Source: Niallia circulans | GTDB lineage: Bacteria > Bacillota > Bacilli > Bacillales > Cytobacillaceae | DNA length: 64,000 nt | Assembly (NCBI RefSeq): GCF_003726095.1 | Contig: NZ_CP026031.1 | Location: 2,232,001 to 2,296,000, forward strand | Direction: 5' to 3' | Part shown: positions 18,618-29,476 of the stretch, piece by piece | Layout: each line of letters opens with the position of its first letter | How positions within the stretch are numbered: position 1 is the stretch's first letter | The notes under the pieces: generated by a model | What the model saw: only the letters and a program-made list of their open reading frames with translations | What the model was told of the DNA's origin: nothing | Database searches by the model: none | Position numbers and translations under genes: made by a program

Positions 18618-19907
18618 TTAAGCCTTCAACGTAGAAAAAGCTTGTTCAGCAGCACGAATCGTGTGCTCAATATCCTCATCCGTTAATGCTGTAGATAAAA
18701 ACATCCCTTCAAATTGAGAAGGAGGAAGAAATACGCCTTGTTCTAACATACTATTATAAAAGGCTGCAAAGTAATCTAGATTAGATGTTTTTGCACTTTC
18801 ATAATCTTTTACATCTTCATTAGTAAAGAAGAAACCAATCATAGAGCCAGCGCGATTTACTGTGAACGGAATCTCATATTTTGCAGCTGCTTCTTTTAAG
18901 CCTTCTTCTAAACGGTCCGCTTTTCGGATAAACTCTTTATACGTATCTTTTGTTAATTGCGATATTGTTTCAAAACCTGCTGTCATTGCAAGTGGATTAC
19001 CAGATAAGGTACCAGCTTGGTATATTGGTCCGCTTGGCGCAATTTGGTTCATAATTTCTGCTTTTCCACCATATGCACCAACAGGTAATCCTCCACCAAT
19101 TACTTTTCCGAGACAAGTTATATCAGGTGTAATGCCAAAATAGCCTTGCGCGCATCCGTAGTCCACACGAAATCCTGTCATGACTTCATCAAAAATAAGT
19201 AAAGCACCATATTCTGTTGTCACATCACGCAAACCTTGCAGGAACCCTGGCTTCGGAGGAACAACTCCCATATTTCCCGCAACCGGCTCCGCAATAATAG
19301 CTGCAATGTCTTCGCCATACATAGAAAAGGCGTATTTTACGCTCTCTAAATCATTATAAGCAACCGTAATCGTATTTGCTGCAACGCTTTCAGGCACTCC
19401 AGGACTATCTGGTAAACCAAGTGTCGCTACCCCAGATCCTGCTTTAATAAGCAAGGAATCGCCATGACCATGATAACAACCTTCAAACTTCAGAATTTTA
19501 TTTCTCCCCGTATAGCCTCGAGCTAAACGGATTGCACTCATTGTAGCCTCTGTGCCAGAAGAAACCATCCGAACGATTTCGATACTAGGCACTCGTTCTT
19601 TTACAAGGGCAGCAAGTTCGTTTTCAATTAACGTTGGTGCTCCAAAACTAGTTCCTTTTTCAGCAACTTTTTTAATACCCTCGACTACTCGATCATCAGC
19701 ATGTCCTAAAATAAGCGGCCCCCATGATAAAACATAGTCAATATATTCATTGCCATCAATATCGTAGATTTTAGAGCCTTTCCCTGCCTCCATAAACACT
19801 GGGTTTCTTTTAACAGATTTAAAGGCACGGACAGGGCTATTTACCCCTCCTGGCATTAATTCTACTGCTTCTTTATATGCAGCTTCTGATTTTTGATAGG
19901 AACGCAT
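18618..19907 (-). CDS. hemL: Glutamate-1-semialdehyde 2,1-aminomutase
   Basis: 429 residues. Class III PLP aminotransferase fold. The PLP lysine is in [18 protein letters not shown] near residue 267, with the cofactor Asp in [12 protein letters not shown] and YHGHGDSLL upstream. It converts glutamate-1-semialdehyde to 5-aminolevulinate, the second step of the C5 heme pathway. It starts 15 bp after hemB and is the last gene of hemAXCDBL. Bacillus species often carry a second copy (gsaB) elsewhere; the operon position makes this one hemL. Confidence 0.96.
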   Translation of the reverse strand: MRSYQKSEAAYKEAVELMPGGVNSPVRAFKSVKRNPVFMEAGKGSKIYDIDGNEYIDYVLSWGPLILGHADDRVVEGIKKVAEKGTSFGAPTLIENELAALVKERVPSIEIVRMVSSGTEATMSAIRLARGYTGRNKILKFEGCYHGHGDSLLIKAGSGVATLGLPDSPGVPESVAANTITVAYNDLESVKYAFSMYGEDIAAIIAEPVAGNMGVVPPKPGFLQGLRDVTTEYGALLIFDEVMTGFRVDYGCAQGYFGITPDITCLGKVIGGGLPVGAYGGKAEIMNQIAPSGPIYQAGTLSGNPLAMTAGFETISQLTKDTYKEFIRKADRLEEGLKEAAAKYEIPFTVNRAGSMIGFFFTNEDVKDYESAKTSNLDYFAAFYNSMLEQGVFLPPSQFEGMFLSTALTDEDIEHTIRAAEQAFSTLKA

Positions 19908-19921
19908 TTATCTTTCCTCCT

Positions 19922-20896
19922 TTATTGTTCTTTTAACATACGTGCAACATCTTTAGCAAAATACGTAATAATTAAATCTGCTCCAGCACGTTTCATACTA
20001 ATCATTGTTTCCATTATAATTCTATCTTCCTCAATCCAGCCATTTTGTGCCGCAGCTTTTACCATGCTGTATTCTCCACTTACATTATAGGTAACAATCG
20101 GCAGATTCCATTCATTTTTCATATCACGAACAATATCTAAATAAGGAAGACCTGGCTTAACAATAAGAAAATCTGCTCCTTCTGCTACATCACTTTCAGC
20201 TTCTCTAAATGCTTCCAGACGATTAGCGGGATCCATTTGATAGGCTTTGCGATCTCCAAATTGTGGAGTACTATCAGCAGCTTCACGGAATGGACCATAA
20301 AAGGCAGAAGCGTATTTTACAGCATAACTCATAATTGGTATATCAATGAATCCAGCTTCATCTAACCCTTTTCTAATCGCAGCTACAAAGCCATCCATCA
20401 TATTAGAAGGGGCAATAATATCCGCTCCAGCTTCTGCTTGGCTTACTGCAGCCTTCACAAGTAATTCTAATGATTCATCATTAAGCACTCTTCCAGCTTC
20501 AATTACTCCACAATGTCCGTGGCTAGTATATTCACATAAGCATGTATCTGCAACGACAATCATTTCCGGATAGTTAGCTTTAATGTATTTGATACCTTCC
20601 TGAACAATACCATGATCATGAAATGCTTGCGTTCCACATTCGTCTTTTTCCTTTGGAATACCGAATAATAACACAGATTTGATTCCAAGCTCTTGAACCT
20701 CATCCATCTCTTCCTTCAATCGATCAATGGAAAACTGATAAATACCAGGCATAGAGGAAATTTCAGTTTTACTATTTTCTTCTTCTGTAATAAAAATCGG
20801 ATAAATTAAATCATCCAGATGTACATATGTTTCTTTCACTAATGCTCTCATATTGGCAGATTGTCTTAATCTGCGATGACGTTTAAATTCAACCAT
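19922..20896 (-). CDS. hemB: Delta-aminolevulinic acid dehydratase (porphobilinogen synthase)
   Basis: 324 residues. The Schiff-base lysines are in [17 protein letters not shown] and [12 protein letters not shown]. The zinc site cysteines are present in [14 protein letters not shown], so this is a Zn-dependent form. It condenses two 5-aminolevulinate molecules to porphobilinogen. It sits between hemD and hemL with 15-bp gaps on each side. Confidence 0.97.
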   Translation of the reverse strand: MVEFKRHRRLRQSANMRALVKETYVHLDDLIYPIFITEEENSKTEISSMPGIYQFSIDRLKEEMDEVQELGIKSVLLFGIPKEKDECGTQAFHDHGIVQEGIKYIKANYPEMIVVADTCLCEYTSHGHCGVIEAGRVLNDESLELLVKAAVSQAEAGADIIAPSNMMDGFVAAIRKGLDEAGFIDIPIMSYAVKYASAFYGPFREAADSTPQFGDRKAYQMDPANRLEAFREAESDVAEGADFLIVKPGLPYLDIVRDMKNEWNLPIVTYNVSGEYSMVKAAAQNGWIEEDRIIMETMISMKRAGADLIITYFAKDVARMLKEQ

Positions 20897-20911
20897 GTTC
20901 TTACCCCCAAC

Positions 20912-21676
20912 TTAATTTGTTAAATACTGCACTAAATGTTCCAGAATACTATCTGTTGTATATGGTTTTGCTGTGATTGTTACATGCATTCCATAGCTGT
21001 GCAAGGTTTCTGTTGTGATTGGTCCAATACTAATCACGATACACCTTTCCACCCTATCAATCAATTGATGTTTTTGGATGATTTGCATAAAATGATGGGC
21101 GGTGGAGGAGCTGGTAAACAGTAATACCTCTATATCATTTTCCTTTACTTCATTAACAAGCAATTCTTCACTTTCTAGCGGGAAATACGTTTCATACAAT
21201 ATAGCTTCATCTACTTGTAAACAGGCTTTCTTTAATTGCTCTGCTAGAAATTCTCTTGATCTGTTTCCTTTTATAATTAGAATTCTCTGTTGTTTTTCCA
21301 AAATGGCTGCAAACTCTTTGGCAAACTGTTCAGCAACAAAATCTGTCGGCATAAAATCAGCTTGATACCCATATCCCGCAATAGCAGCTGTTGTCTTTTC
21401 GCCAATAACAGCAATTGGAGCTACAAGGGTTAATTCTAATCTGTTCATTTCTTTAAAAAAAGCATCTACTCCATTACGGCTCGTAAAGACAAGCCAATCA
21501 TATGCTTTATTTTTTAAAGAAGCAATTACTCCATCTGGAAGTTGTTTTTCTCGAAACGCGATTAAAGGCACTTCAACCGGAATACCGCCTAGATCAATAA
21601 TCTGCTTTGATAACACACTCGCTTGTTTTTTTGATCGAGGGACGAGAATTTTTTTTCCAAGAAGCAGATTAACCAT
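20912..21676 (-). CDS. hemD: Uroporphyrinogen-III synthase
   Basis: 254 residues from the ATG at 21676 ([14 protein letters not shown]), about ten bases after AGAGGAG; an earlier in-frame ATG at 21685 is too close to that site. The family is weakly conserved, but the pattern [14 protein letters not shown], the two-lobed arrangement and [13 protein letters not shown] in the second lobe are characteristic. It closes hydroxymethylbilane with inversion of ring D. The start overlaps the end of hemC by eight bases. Confidence 0.93.
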   Translation of the reverse strand: MVNLLLGKKILVPRSKKQASVLSKQIIDLGGIPVEVPLIAFREKQLPDGVIASLKNKAYDWLVFTSRNGVDAFFKEMNRLELTLVAPIAVIGEKTTAAIAGYGYQADFMPTDFVAEQFAKEFAAILEKQQRILIIKGNRSREFLAEQLKKACLQVDEAILYETYFPLESEELLVNEVKENDIEVLLFTSSSTAHHFMQIIQKHQLIDRVERCIVISIGPITTETLHSYGMHVTITAKPYTTDSILEHLVQYLTN

Positions 21677-22604
21677 CGATAACATTCTCCTCTTTCAACC
21701 GATCAATTAAGGCCTTCGCACCTTTGTCTGTTAAAATGGCTGCTGCTTGCTCCCCTACTTCTACTGGGTTTTTTCCCGATACTTCTTCCTTGTATATCTG
21801 TTTGCCATCAGGTGAAATAACTAATGCTGTTAATGACACTTCATCTTTTTCTACTTGTGCAAACCCTGCAATCGGAACTTGGCAGCCGCCTTCCATACGC
21901 TGTAAAAAGGCTCTTTCTGCATAAACAGTACGCGTCGTATCTTGGTTGGACAGCTTGCTTAAAAGTTCCAATACCTCTTTATCATCTTCGCGGCATTCAA
22001 TAGCAAGGGCACCTTGGCCAACTGCCGGTAAGCATACTTCAGGCTCTAGAAACTCTGTCACTACATCGCTTGTCCATCCCATTCTCGCTAACCCAGCAGC
22101 AGCTAATATGATGGCATCATATTCTTCTGTTTCTAGCTTATTTAGACGGGTGTCTATATTTCCGCGAATCCATTTGATTTCAAGATCAGGACGAACTGCA
22201 AGTAATTGAGCACCTCTTCGCAAGCTGCTTGTCCCAATGACTGCCCCTTCTCTTAAATCTTTTAAAGGAATATGATTTTTACTAATCAAAGCATCTCGAT
22301 AATCCTCACGCTCAGGAATACAGCCAATGGTTAATCCTTTTGGAAGCTCAGCCGGCATATCTTTCATACTGTGAACAGCAATATCAATTTCCTTATCCAG
22401 CATACTTTGCTCGATTTCTTTTACAAATAGCCCCTTTCCTCCAACCTTGGATAAAGTGACATCGAGCACAACATCTCCCTTGGTAACCACTTCTTTCACT
22501 TCAAATTCAAAAGAAGAATCTAATTTCTTCAGCTGATTAATTACCCAATTTGTCTGAGTAATAGCAAGCTTACTTTTCCTCGAACCAACAATTATTTTAC
22601 GCAT
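21669..22604 (-). CDS. hemC: Porphobilinogen deaminase (hydroxymethylbilane synthase)
   Basis: 311 residues from the ATG at 22604 ([15 protein letters not shown]), following GGAGG; an in-frame ATG at 22622 is upstream of that site. The dipyrromethane-cofactor cysteine is in [11 protein letters not shown] near residue 240, and the substrate-binding arginines lie in [18 protein letters not shown]. It polymerises four porphobilinogens into hydroxymethylbilane. Translationally coupled to hemD. Confidence 0.96.
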   Translation of the reverse strand: MRKIIVGSRKSKLAITQTNWVINQLKKLDSSFEFEVKEVVTKGDVVLDVTLSKVGGKGLFVKEIEQSMLDKEIDIAVHSMKDMPAELPKGLTIGCIPEREDYRDALISKNHIPLKDLREGAVIGTSSLRRGAQLLAVRPDLEIKWIRGNIDTRLNKLETEEYDAIILAAAGLARMGWTSDVVTEFLEPEVCLPAVGQGALAIECREDDKEVLELLSKLSNQDTTRTVYAERAFLQRMEGGCQVPIAGFAQVEKDEVSLTALVISPDGKQIYKEEVSGKNPVEVGEQAAAILTDKGAKALIDRLKEENVIDG

Positions 22605-22645
22605 AAAAAGTACCTCCAACATATTTCCGTTATGTAGTCTTCCTT

Positions 22646-23470
22646 TTAATAATGAAAGGTGGAAAAATTACCTACTAACAAGAAATTAATTAACATAATT
22701 AAAAAACTAGCAATATTTAAGAGGGCAATATTTTTCCCCCTCATTTTTCGAGAAACTCGTAAGTACAAAAAGCTGCTATATACGAGTAACACAATAAAGG
22801 AGCTGATAATTTTCGGATCATACCAGAGAAAATCAGGTTTTTGAATAATGGCCCATTGCACCCCAAGAATTAAGCCAATTAATAATAATGGTACACCAAA
22901 CACGCTTAATAAGTAAGATATATGTTCTAGTTTGGCTAAATCGGCGATCCGCATTACCCTCCTTCCCCATTTTTTCTGTTTCAATAAATCATATTGTATA
23001 CAATAAAGGACAGAAAGAATAAAAGAGATCGTAAACATTCCATAGGCTAAAAGGGCCGCTGTCACATGAATGAACAGTAACTCAGAAACAACCTGTTCCA
23101 CATGAATTCTGGCAGAATCTCGTGCAGGAGCAAAAGTATGTATTGCCATAACAATAAATCCGACTACATTTGTAAAAAATACAATAAAATCAATTTCCAG
23201 CCACTTATTTATTACCAAAGAAAAGGTTACCAATACCCAAGAATAAAAGTATAATCCTTCCATAATTGTGAGAATCGGAAACCTATTCATCTCCACTATA
23301 TAGATAATTAAGAAAGATGATTGTAATATCCAGACAAATAAAAGTAACCAGAAAGCGACTCGATTTGCTCTCTGGTTATTATGCATAAAATCAAAAAAAT
23401 ATAATAGCACAGATAACGCATAAAGAATAATCGTGAATTCATGGAGTCTAGTCATAAATATATCCTGCAT
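22646..23470 (-). CDS. hemX: HemX, CcsA-like membrane protein of the heme operon
   Basis: 274 residues from the ATG at 23470, which follows AAGGGGAAG; the upstream ATG at 23491 has no site. About eight transmembrane helices. It belongs to the CcsA/CcmC-like cytochrome-assembly family by its hydrophobic pattern. In B. subtilis HemX lowers the steady-state amount of HemA protein, thereby limiting flux into heme. It lies between hemA and hemC, as in that species. Confidence 0.92.
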   Translation of the reverse strand: MQDIFMTRLHEFTIILYALSVLLYFFDFMHNNQRANRVAFWLLLFVWILQSSFLIIYIVEMNRFPILTIMEGLYFYSWVLVTFSLVINKWLEIDFIVFFTNVVGFIVMAIHTFAPARDSARIHVEQVVSELLFIHVTAALLAYGMFTISFILSVLYCIQYDLLKQKKWGRRVMRIADLAKLEHISYLLSVFGVPLLLIGLILGVQWAIIQKPDFLWYDPKIISSFIVLLVYSSFLYLRVSRKMRGKNIALLNIASFLIMLINFLLVGNFSTFHY

Positions 23471-23668
23471 CAGCGCTTCCCCTTTGAACATAAAAGATCA
23501 TAATACCAAGTTTTTCAACTTAATATAACTCTTATTTCTATAACCCCATCTATATTTTAACCTAAGAAAAGGAAAGTGAAACTACGACCCGAAAAGTTTA
23601 TTATCGGATGACAAAGAAAGAAATCAAGAGCTCATTCACATTAGGCAGTAATTAAAACATTATCTCAA

Positions 23669-25018
23669 TCATACTTGAATAGACGGCTGTGCAATTGGAG
23701 AAAATGCTTCTTTCTCTTCTTTCTTTCCTATATCGCTCGCTTCTTTCGGTGCATCGGCTTCTAAATTGAAGATTTTCATAAAAAGCTGCATTGATTGATC
23801 TGCATTCGGTTGAGCCGCTAATTCCTTCGCTTGAAGAATTGGATCTTTTAACATTTGATTCACAATACTCTTCGTATGCTTATTTAAAATCTTTCTTTCT
23901 CTTTCAGTAAGGTTAGGAAGTTTTCGATCTAGACTTTTCATTGTTTCACTTTGAATAGCAAGTGCCTTTTCGCGAAGAGCAGAAATGACTGGCACCACAC
24001 CTAATAAGTGAAGCCATTGATTAAACTCGATAATTTCTGCCTCTATCATGATCATAATCTTTTCTGCTACTTTTTGTCGTTCTTGCAGATTCGCTTCTAC
24101 AATTCCTTCTAAATCGTCAATATCATAAAGAAATACGCTATCTAATTCCGCGATTTCAGGATCTAAATCTCTTGGCACAGCAATATCAACCATGAATAGT
24201 GGATTCCCTTTACGAATTTTCTCCACGCCCTTCATCATTGCCTTTGTAATGACAAATGCATTAGACCCTGTTGAACTAATCACAATATCTGCATCTATTA
24301 AAGCACATTGTAGTTCATTCATCGGTTTGGCTTGACCTTCGAAACGATGTGCAAGTACTTCTGCTTTCTCAAATGTGCGATTTATCACAGTTACGTTTTT
24401 TGCTCCATTGCTATACAGATTCTGAATAGCAAGCTCGCCCATCTTTCCTGCACCTAATATAAGGACATTCTTATTTAGCAAGGTACCAAATATTTTTTTC
24501 GCCAATTCTACCGCAGCATAACTTACAGATACAGCGTTCGCACCGATATCTGTTTCTGTATGTGCTTTTTTCGCAAAGGTAATAGCTTGCTTAAATAATT
24601 GATTAAACACCGATCCAGTCGATTTAATGGATTGCGCTGTTAAGAAGCTAGTTCGTATCTGCCCTAAAATCTGTGTTTCTCCAACCACCATGGAATTTAA
24701 GCCACATGTCACTTGGAATAAGTGGTTTAATGCACCATCTTGTTCATACACAAATAAATAAGGAACAAACTCTTCTTGTTCCAATTGAAACCACTCTGCT
24801 AAAAATTGTTTAATATAATAGCGACCAGTATGAAGCTGATCTACTACTGCATATATTTCCGTACGATTACATGTTGAAATAATCACATTTTCTAAAATGC
24901 TTTTTTTATGTTGTAATTGATTCATAGCTTCCCCTATTTGCTCTGAATCAAATGTTAAACGTTCACGAATTTCTACTGGGGCCGTTTTAAAATTTAGTCC
25001 GACAGCTACTATATGCAT
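23669..25018 (-). CDS. hemA: Glutamyl-tRNA reductase
   Basis: 449 residues. The catalytic cysteine is in [13 protein letters not shown] (near residue 50), the substrate site in [16 protein letters not shown], and the NADPH-binding Rossmann loop in [13 protein letters not shown]. The C-terminal dimerisation helices follow. It reduces glutamyl-tRNA(Glu) to glutamate-1-semialdehyde, the committed step of heme synthesis, and is the first gene of hemAXCDBL. A Per-box-like palindrome lies about 80 bp upstream of its start. Confidence 0.96.
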   Translation of the reverse strand: MHIVAVGLNFKTAPVEIRERLTFDSEQIGEAMNQLQHKKSILENVIISTCNRTEIYAVVDQLHTGRYYIKQFLAEWFQLEQEEFVPYLFVYEQDGALNHLFQVTCGLNSMVVGETQILGQIRTSFLTAQSIKSTGSVFNQLFKQAITFAKKAHTETDIGANAVSVSYAAVELAKKIFGTLLNKNVLILGAGKMGELAIQNLYSNGAKNVTVINRTFEKAEVLAHRFEGQAKPMNELQCALIDADIVISSTGSNAFVITKAMMKGVEKIRKGNPLFMVDIAVPRDLDPEIAELDSVFLYDIDDLEGIVEANLQERQKVAEKIMIMIEAEIIEFNQWLHLLGVVPVISALREKALAIQSETMKSLDRKLPNLTERERKILNKHTKSIVNQMLKDPILQAKELAAQPNADQSMQLFMKIFNLEADAPKEASDIGKKEEKEAFSPIAQPSIQV

Positions 25019-25382
25019 TTCTTTGTGACACCCCCAAAGTAAGTTATACCTAATTATTCCTATTGAATTTTTTTAAACCTTTTATATAAACGGATTAAAT
25101 TATAATAATTATTAACATGTAGTTATTATAACAAAATCATTTCAAAAATGGGTAACAATTTGCCTATTAATTGTGAACAAATTGTGAATTCATATGGTAA
25201 GATATAGTATTGATAATAGAAAAAGAATTATACTTACGTTATTTACTATAATAGTTTGTACTTCTTTTGCAAAATTATCGTTATTTTATTCGTTTTTTTG
25301 TACAATATTGCACTTTACTCATTGTACAGTAACAAAAATCTTCTATGTATTCAAGCTTAGTTTTTTGGAAGTGGAGGAAATA
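25019..25382. other. Intergenic region between divergent hemA and the LiaI-like gene
   Basis: A 364-bp AT-rich gap. It holds the hemA promoter and Per-box-like site. An open frame runs through 25194-25382 in phase with the downstream gene, but no ribosome site supports translation there, so I treat it as leader. Confidence 0.6.
25100..25114 (-). promoter_or_regulatory. Per-box-like operator at the hem operon promoter
   Basis: TTATAATAATTATTA matches the PerR consensus TTATAATNATTATAA at all but one of the defined positions. It overlaps an AT-rich stretch (including TATAAT on the - strand at 25099-25104) that is the likely hemA promoter. In B. subtilis hemAXCDBL is in the PerR regulon. Confidence 0.65.
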
Positions 25383-25871
25383 ATGAAAACACAAAAATGG
25401 TTCTCTGGTATCGTATTAATCGGTTTTGGATTTTATTTTATCTTAAAGGAATTTGATATTACTATTCTACCCAATCTGTACACTTGGCCAACCCTATTAA
25501 TTATCATTGGGATTGCTTTTCTTTTTCAAGGTTATGGAGGAAAGGATTATGGCGTTATTTTGCCAGGTGTGATTTTAACTGGCTTTGGTTTACACTTTCA
25601 CTTAGTAAATAAACTTGCTATTTGGCCTGATCATACGGGCACTTTTATTCTAATTATCGCTCTTGGCTTTATTCTTCAAAATCAAAAAACAGGGCAAAGC
25701 TTATTAAACGGTCTTCTTTTTCTTTTGTTAGCTGTTCTTTTGCTTTTCTATCAAGAAATTCTTGGTTCGCTAACATTCTTAAAAATAAGTCCTCATACGT
25801 TAAATAATTTAATACCTATTTTATTCATTATCTTGGGGGGATATTATTTAGTTTCGAAAAAGAGGAAATAA
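25383..25871 (+). CDS. LiaI/LiaF-like small membrane protein
   Basis: 162 residues from the ATG at 25383, which follows GTGGAGG; the frame is open further upstream but without a site. It has about five hydrophobic segments in the pattern of the LiaI-LiaF-like (DUF5668) family: WFSGIVLIGFGFYFILKEF at the start, and repeated WPTLLIIIGIAFL / LGFILQ / LIPILFIILGGYYLV elements. Function is not known; relatives accompany envelope-stress systems. It stands alone between hemA and ysxC, convergent with ysxC, and is not part of this block in B. subtilis. Confidence 0.75.
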   Translation: MKTQKWFSGIVLIGFGFYFILKEFDITILPNLYTWPTLLIIIGIAFLFQGYGGKDYGVILPGVILTGFGLHFHLVNKLAIWPDHTGTFILIIALGFILQNQKTGQSLLNGLLFLLLAVLLLFYQEILGSLTFLKISPHTLNNLIPILFIILGGYYLVSKKRK

Positions 25872-25904
25872 TGATGTTCGTACATAATACATGAGAATAA
25901 CTCA

Positions 25905-25960
25905 CAAGCATGATTCCTGTTCGCTTTCCGCGGGTTGGACGTCTTTTTAGGCTTGCTATT
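25905..25960. repeat. Remnant of a GC-rich intergenic repeat (tentative)
   Basis: The stretch contains TTCGCTTTCCGCGGG, a string I associate with a common Bacillaceae intergenic repeat. The second half of that repeat is not recognisable, so this would be a decayed or truncated copy. No coding capacity. Confidence 0.3.
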
Positions 25961-25987
25961 CAGGATATTATTTCATTTATAAACAAA

Positions 25988-26040
25988 TAAAAAAGCGACT
26001 CACTTTTCAACCTAGCTAGCTGATGTGAGTCGCTTTTTTT
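25988..26040. terminator. Bidirectional terminator between the LiaI-like gene and ysxC
   Basis: AAAAAAGCGACTCAC pairs with GTGAGTCGCTTTTTT, giving a strong stem with A and T tails in both directions between convergent genes. Confidence 0.88.
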
Positions 26041-26626
26041 ATTTATTAGCTAAATGCTCTAGTAATGACCAAACTTTATCTTTTCCTTCTCCAGTTTCAG
26101 ATGAGAATAGGATAAGGTAATCATCTGCACTTAGTCCTAATGTTTCTTTTGTAACTTTTAAATGTTTTTGCCATTGAGATTTGGATATTTTATCGGCTTT
26201 TGTCGCAATAACCACACATGGAATCCCATAATGCTTTAAAAAGTCGTACATTAAAATATCATCAGCAGTTGGCGGATGGCGAAGATCCGTAATTAAAACT
26301 ACTGCTTTTAATTGTTCTCTAGAGGTGAAATACGTTTCCAGCATTTTCCCCCATGCTTCTCTTTCCTTTTTCGAAACCTTTGCATATCCATAACCAGGTA
26401 CATCTACAAAGTGCATGATTTCATTAATTAAGTAAAAATTTAATGTTTGTGTTTTCCCTGGCTTCGAGGAAATGCGAGCTAATGCTTTTCGCCCAAGCAT
26501 GCGATTAATGAAGGAAGATTTACCAACATTCGATCTACCCGCTAAAGCAAACTCTGGCAGATTTCCTTCAGGATATTGGTTTGGTTTTACGGCACTAATT
26601 ACTATTTCTGCTTGATTTACTTTCAA
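26039..26626 (-). CDS. ysxC: Ribosome-biogenesis GTPase YsxC (EngB/YihA)
   Basis: 195 residues from a TTG start whose first bases overlap the lonA stop (TTGA). All GTPase motifs are present: G1 [10 protein letters not shown]2 in the TQTLNFY region, G3 [10 protein letters not shown]4 TKADK, and G5 FSSETGEG. It is an essential GTPase that acts in assembly of the 50S subunit. Coupled to lonA by the overlap, as in B. subtilis. Confidence 0.96.
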   Translation of the reverse strand: MKVNQAEIVISAVKPNQYPEGNLPEFALAGRSNVGKSSFINRMLGRKALARISSKPGKTQTLNFYLINEIMHFVDVPGYGYAKVSKKEREAWGKMLETYFTSREQLKAVVLITDLRHPPTADDILMYDFLKHYGIPCVVIATKADKISKSQWQKHLKVTKETLGLSADDYLILFSSETGEGKDKVWSLLEHLANK

Positions 26627-28950
26627 AGATTTACACTTCCGTTCAACGCGTGTTTTAATACTTCATCTACATGTGAAACAAGGATAAAGTCTAGTTCTTC
26701 TCTTACACTTTCAGGAACATCATCGATATCCTTCGCATTATCTTTCGGGATAATAATTGTCTTTAACCCAGCACGGTGAGCACCAAGAGATTTTTCCTTT
26801 AATCCTCCAATTGGAAGAACACGACCTCTCAATGTTACTTCTCCCGTCATTCCAACCTCTTTCTTGATTGGCTTTCCAGAAAGAGCAGAAACAAGTGCGG
26901 TTACCATGGTGATTCCTGCTGATGGGCCATCCTTTGGTACAGCACCTTCTGGAACATGAATATGAATATCATATTTCTCATGGAAATTCGCATCAATGCC
27001 CAGCTCTTCCGATTTAGAACGTATATAGCTGAATGCCGCTTGGGCAGATTCCTTCATTACATCCCCTAATTTTCCCGTTAAGACTAATTTACCTTTTCCA
27101 GGCGCCAAGGATACTTCAATTTGCAAAGTATCACCGCCAACTGTAGTATAGGCAAGACCAGTTGCTACGCCAACTTGATCCTCTTCCTCTGCTTGACCAT
27201 AATGAAAAATTGGCTTACCAAGGAAATCCTCTACATTTTTAGCTGTGATAACGACTTTTTTCTTCTCAGCTGTTACAATCATTCTTGCTGTTTTGCGGCA
27301 AATTGTAGCTAATTGTCTTTCTAAAGTACGAACTCCAGCTTCTCTAGTATAGAGACGAACAATTTTTTGGAGTCCGTCTTCTCTAATTTGGAGCTGCGCT
27401 TTCGATAATCCATGCTCTTTAATTTGTTTAGGCAATAGATGATCTTTCGCAATATGAATTTTCTCGATTTCTGTATATCCAGCTATCGAGATAATTTCCA
27501 TTCTATCACGTAATGGACCAGGAATGGTAGCTAAATTATTAGCTGTTGCGATAAACATAACTTTCGATAAATCATAAGTTTCTTCAATATAATGATCACT
27601 GAAGTTGTGGTTTTGTTCTGGATCAAGTACTTCTAGCATGGCTGATGAAGGATCGCCTCGGAAATCATTAGACATTTTATCAATCTCATCTAATAAAAAT
27701 ACCGGATTAATGGTTTCTGCCTTTTTCATTCCTTGAATGATTCTTCCTGGCATCGCCCCAACGTAAGTTCGTCTATGACCTCTAATTTCTGATTCATCAC
27801 GCACACCACCTAAAGAGATGCGGACAAAGTTACGGTTTAAGGAGCGAGCTATAGAACGAGCAAGACTGGTTTTCCCCACTCCAGGAGGTCCAGCAAGACA
27901 AAGAATAGGGCCTTTCAAAGAATTTGTCAGCTTTTGTACAGCTAAATACTCCAATACCCTTTCTTTTACCTTTTCTAGTCCATGGTGATCATCATTAAGG
28001 ATTTTTTCTGCCTTAATAAGATCCAAATCATCTTCTGTTGCATTGGTCCATGGTAATGCCAAGAGCCAGTCAATATAATTGCGGATGACAGAACTTTCTG
28101 CAGAGGTAGAAGGAATTTTTTCATAGCGATCTAATTCCTTTAATGCTGTTACCTTTACATGGTCTGGCATGCCCGCCTCTTCAATTTTTTCAAGCAGTGT
28201 ACTTACTTCGCCAGTTTTGCCATCCTTGTCACCTAATTCTTTTTGAATGGCTTTCATTTGTTCGCGTAAATAATATTCCTTTTGTGTTCTTTCCATTGAT
28301 TTCTTTACGCGCTGACCTATTTTCTTCTCGAGGTTTAACACCTCTTTTTCATTTTGAATAATGTCGATAACATAATTCATTCTCTGCTTATTATTTAAAG
28401 TTTCTAAAATTTGCTGTTTTTCTTTTAATTTAATTGGTAGATGGGAAGCAATAATATCGGCCATTCTGCCCGGCTCTTCCATATCGGAAACAGCTGCATA
28501 TGTTTCATGCGATATTTTTTTAGAAATTTTTATGTATTGCTCAAAATATTGAAGCATTGTTCTCATTAATGCCTCATCTTCTACGTCTTTGGTAGTTTCT
28601 TCTTCAAACAAACGTAGTCTTGCAGCAAAATAACCATCTTCCTCCATCAATTCTTCTAATTCTGCTCTTTGTACCCCTTCAACAAGAACTCTAATTGTTC
28701 CATTTGGCAGCTTTAACATTTGCTTCACTTTTGTTAAAGTTCCCATTTTATATAGATCCTCTTCTTCAGGTTCATCTATATCCATATCTTTTTGCATTGT
28801 AAGAAAAATTAAATGGTCTTCTACCATTGCTTTTTCGAGAGCTTGCACTGACTTATCACGACCAACATCTAAATGAAGCACCATCGTTGGATAAACCAGT
28901 AAACCCCGAAGCGGCAGGAGGGGGACTATTGTTTTTTTATTTTCCTCCAT
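26623..28950 (-). CDS. lonA: ATP-dependent protease LonA
   Basis: 775 residues from the ATG at 28950, nine bases after GGAGGTG (a GTG at 28953 is adjacent). Domains: LON substrate-binding domain (about 10-200), coiled coil, AAA+ module with Walker [10 protein letters not shown] and Walker [11 protein letters not shown], and protease domain with the catalytic Ser in [11 protein letters not shown] near residue 678 and the Lys about 43 residues later. It degrades misfolded and regulatory proteins in the cytoplasm. It has its own promoter and probably forms an operon with ysxC. Confidence 0.97.
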   Translation of the reverse strand: MEENKKTIVPLLPLRGLLVYPTMVLHLDVGRDKSVQALEKAMVEDHLIFLTMQKDMDIDEPEEEDLYKMGTLTKVKQMLKLPNGTIRVLVEGVQRAELEELMEEDGYFAARLRLFEEETTKDVEDEALMRTMLQYFEQYIKISKKISHETYAAVSDMEEPGRMADIIASHLPIKLKEKQQILETLNNKQRMNYVIDIIQNEKEVLNLEKKIGQRVKKSMERTQKEYYLREQMKAIQKELGDKDGKTGEVSTLLEKIEEAGMPDHVKVTALKELDRYEKIPSTSAESSVIRNYIDWLLALPWTNATEDDLDLIKAEKILNDDHHGLEKVKERVLEYLAVQKLTNSLKGPILCLAGPPGVGKTSLARSIARSLNRNFVRISLGGVRDESEIRGHRRTYVGAMPGRIIQGMKKAETINPVFLLDEIDKMSNDFRGDPSSAMLEVLDPEQNHNFSDHYIEETYDLSKVMFIATANNLATIPGPLRDRMEIISIAGYTEIEKIHIAKDHLLPKQIKEHGLSKAQLQIREDGLQKIVRLYTREAGVRTLERQLATICRKTARMIVTAEKKKVVITAKNVEDFLGKPIFHYGQAEEEDQVGVATGLAYTTVGGDTLQIEVSLAPGKGKLVLTGKLGDVMKESAQAAFSYIRSKSEELGIDANFHEKYDIHIHVPEGAVPKDGPSAGITMVTALVSALSGKPIKKEVGMTGEVTLRGRVLPIGGLKEKSLGAHRAGLKTIIIPKDNAKDIDDVPESVREELDFILVSHVDEVLKHALNGSVNL

Positions 28951-29050
28951 CACGTTGCACCTCCAGCTTTAAAAATCTCTTTCCTTATATCGCCTATTTC
29001 TAATCATTATTTACCACATAGGCTCCCTTTGCATTCTAATGCTTTGTACA

Positions 29051-29079
29051 ATTCTATCTTATTTATGAAAATGTGTCTA
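29051..29079 (-). promoter_or_regulatory. SigA-type promoter of lonA
   Basis: On the - strand: -35 TAGACA (29074-29079), 17-base spacer, -10 TAGAAT (29051-29056), about 100 bp before the lonA start. Confidence 0.55.
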
Positions 29080-29395
29080 TTAACTAGGGTTATTAGACAA
29101 GCCGTAAAAATAGAACTACTTTTCGCCTTCGTTTTTTTGCTAATCCTTATTAAAATAGCTCATTAAAGAAAGCAGAAAGCAGAAAGATAAAAAGAAAAGA
29201 TTGCAATTAAAAACAAGCCTTCCTTATTTAAAATGGCTTATTTAGACGATTTCCATTCAAGAAAAAAGACTGTTTATGCTTACACATATATATTCAATTA
29301 TATAATAATAATTGGATTTAAGAAAATATAGCCTTATTTTAAAAGGATATTTCTGCACGAAAAACTATAAAGCTTGTTTAGGCTATTTTCCCACA

Positions 29396-29437
29396 AAAAA
29401 AACGCCGACTAACTCTCTCTATACAGAATTAGCCGAC
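29396..29437 (-). terminator. Intrinsic terminator of lonB
   Basis: Twelve-base stem with three G-U pairs (arms 29404-29415 and 29426-29437, core GTCGGC / GCCGAC), followed on the - strand by eight or more T. Confidence 0.88.
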
Positions 29438-29476
29438 AGTGACAATGCTTAATTTAATTAGCATTTTAGCTTAAAA

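Larger units (their letters stand above)
28951..29476. other. lonB-lonA intergenic region
   Basis: About 525 bp. It holds the lonB terminator at one end and the lonA promoter at the other. The middle (about 29100-29390) is AT-rich with a purine-rich run at 29160-29205; no gene or further structured element was seen. Confidence 0.6.

Noticed and set aside
25194..25382. N-terminal extension of the LiaI-like protein
   Set aside because: The frame is open, but a good ribosome site (GTGGAGG) stands directly before the ATG at 25383, and the extra residues do not fit the family.
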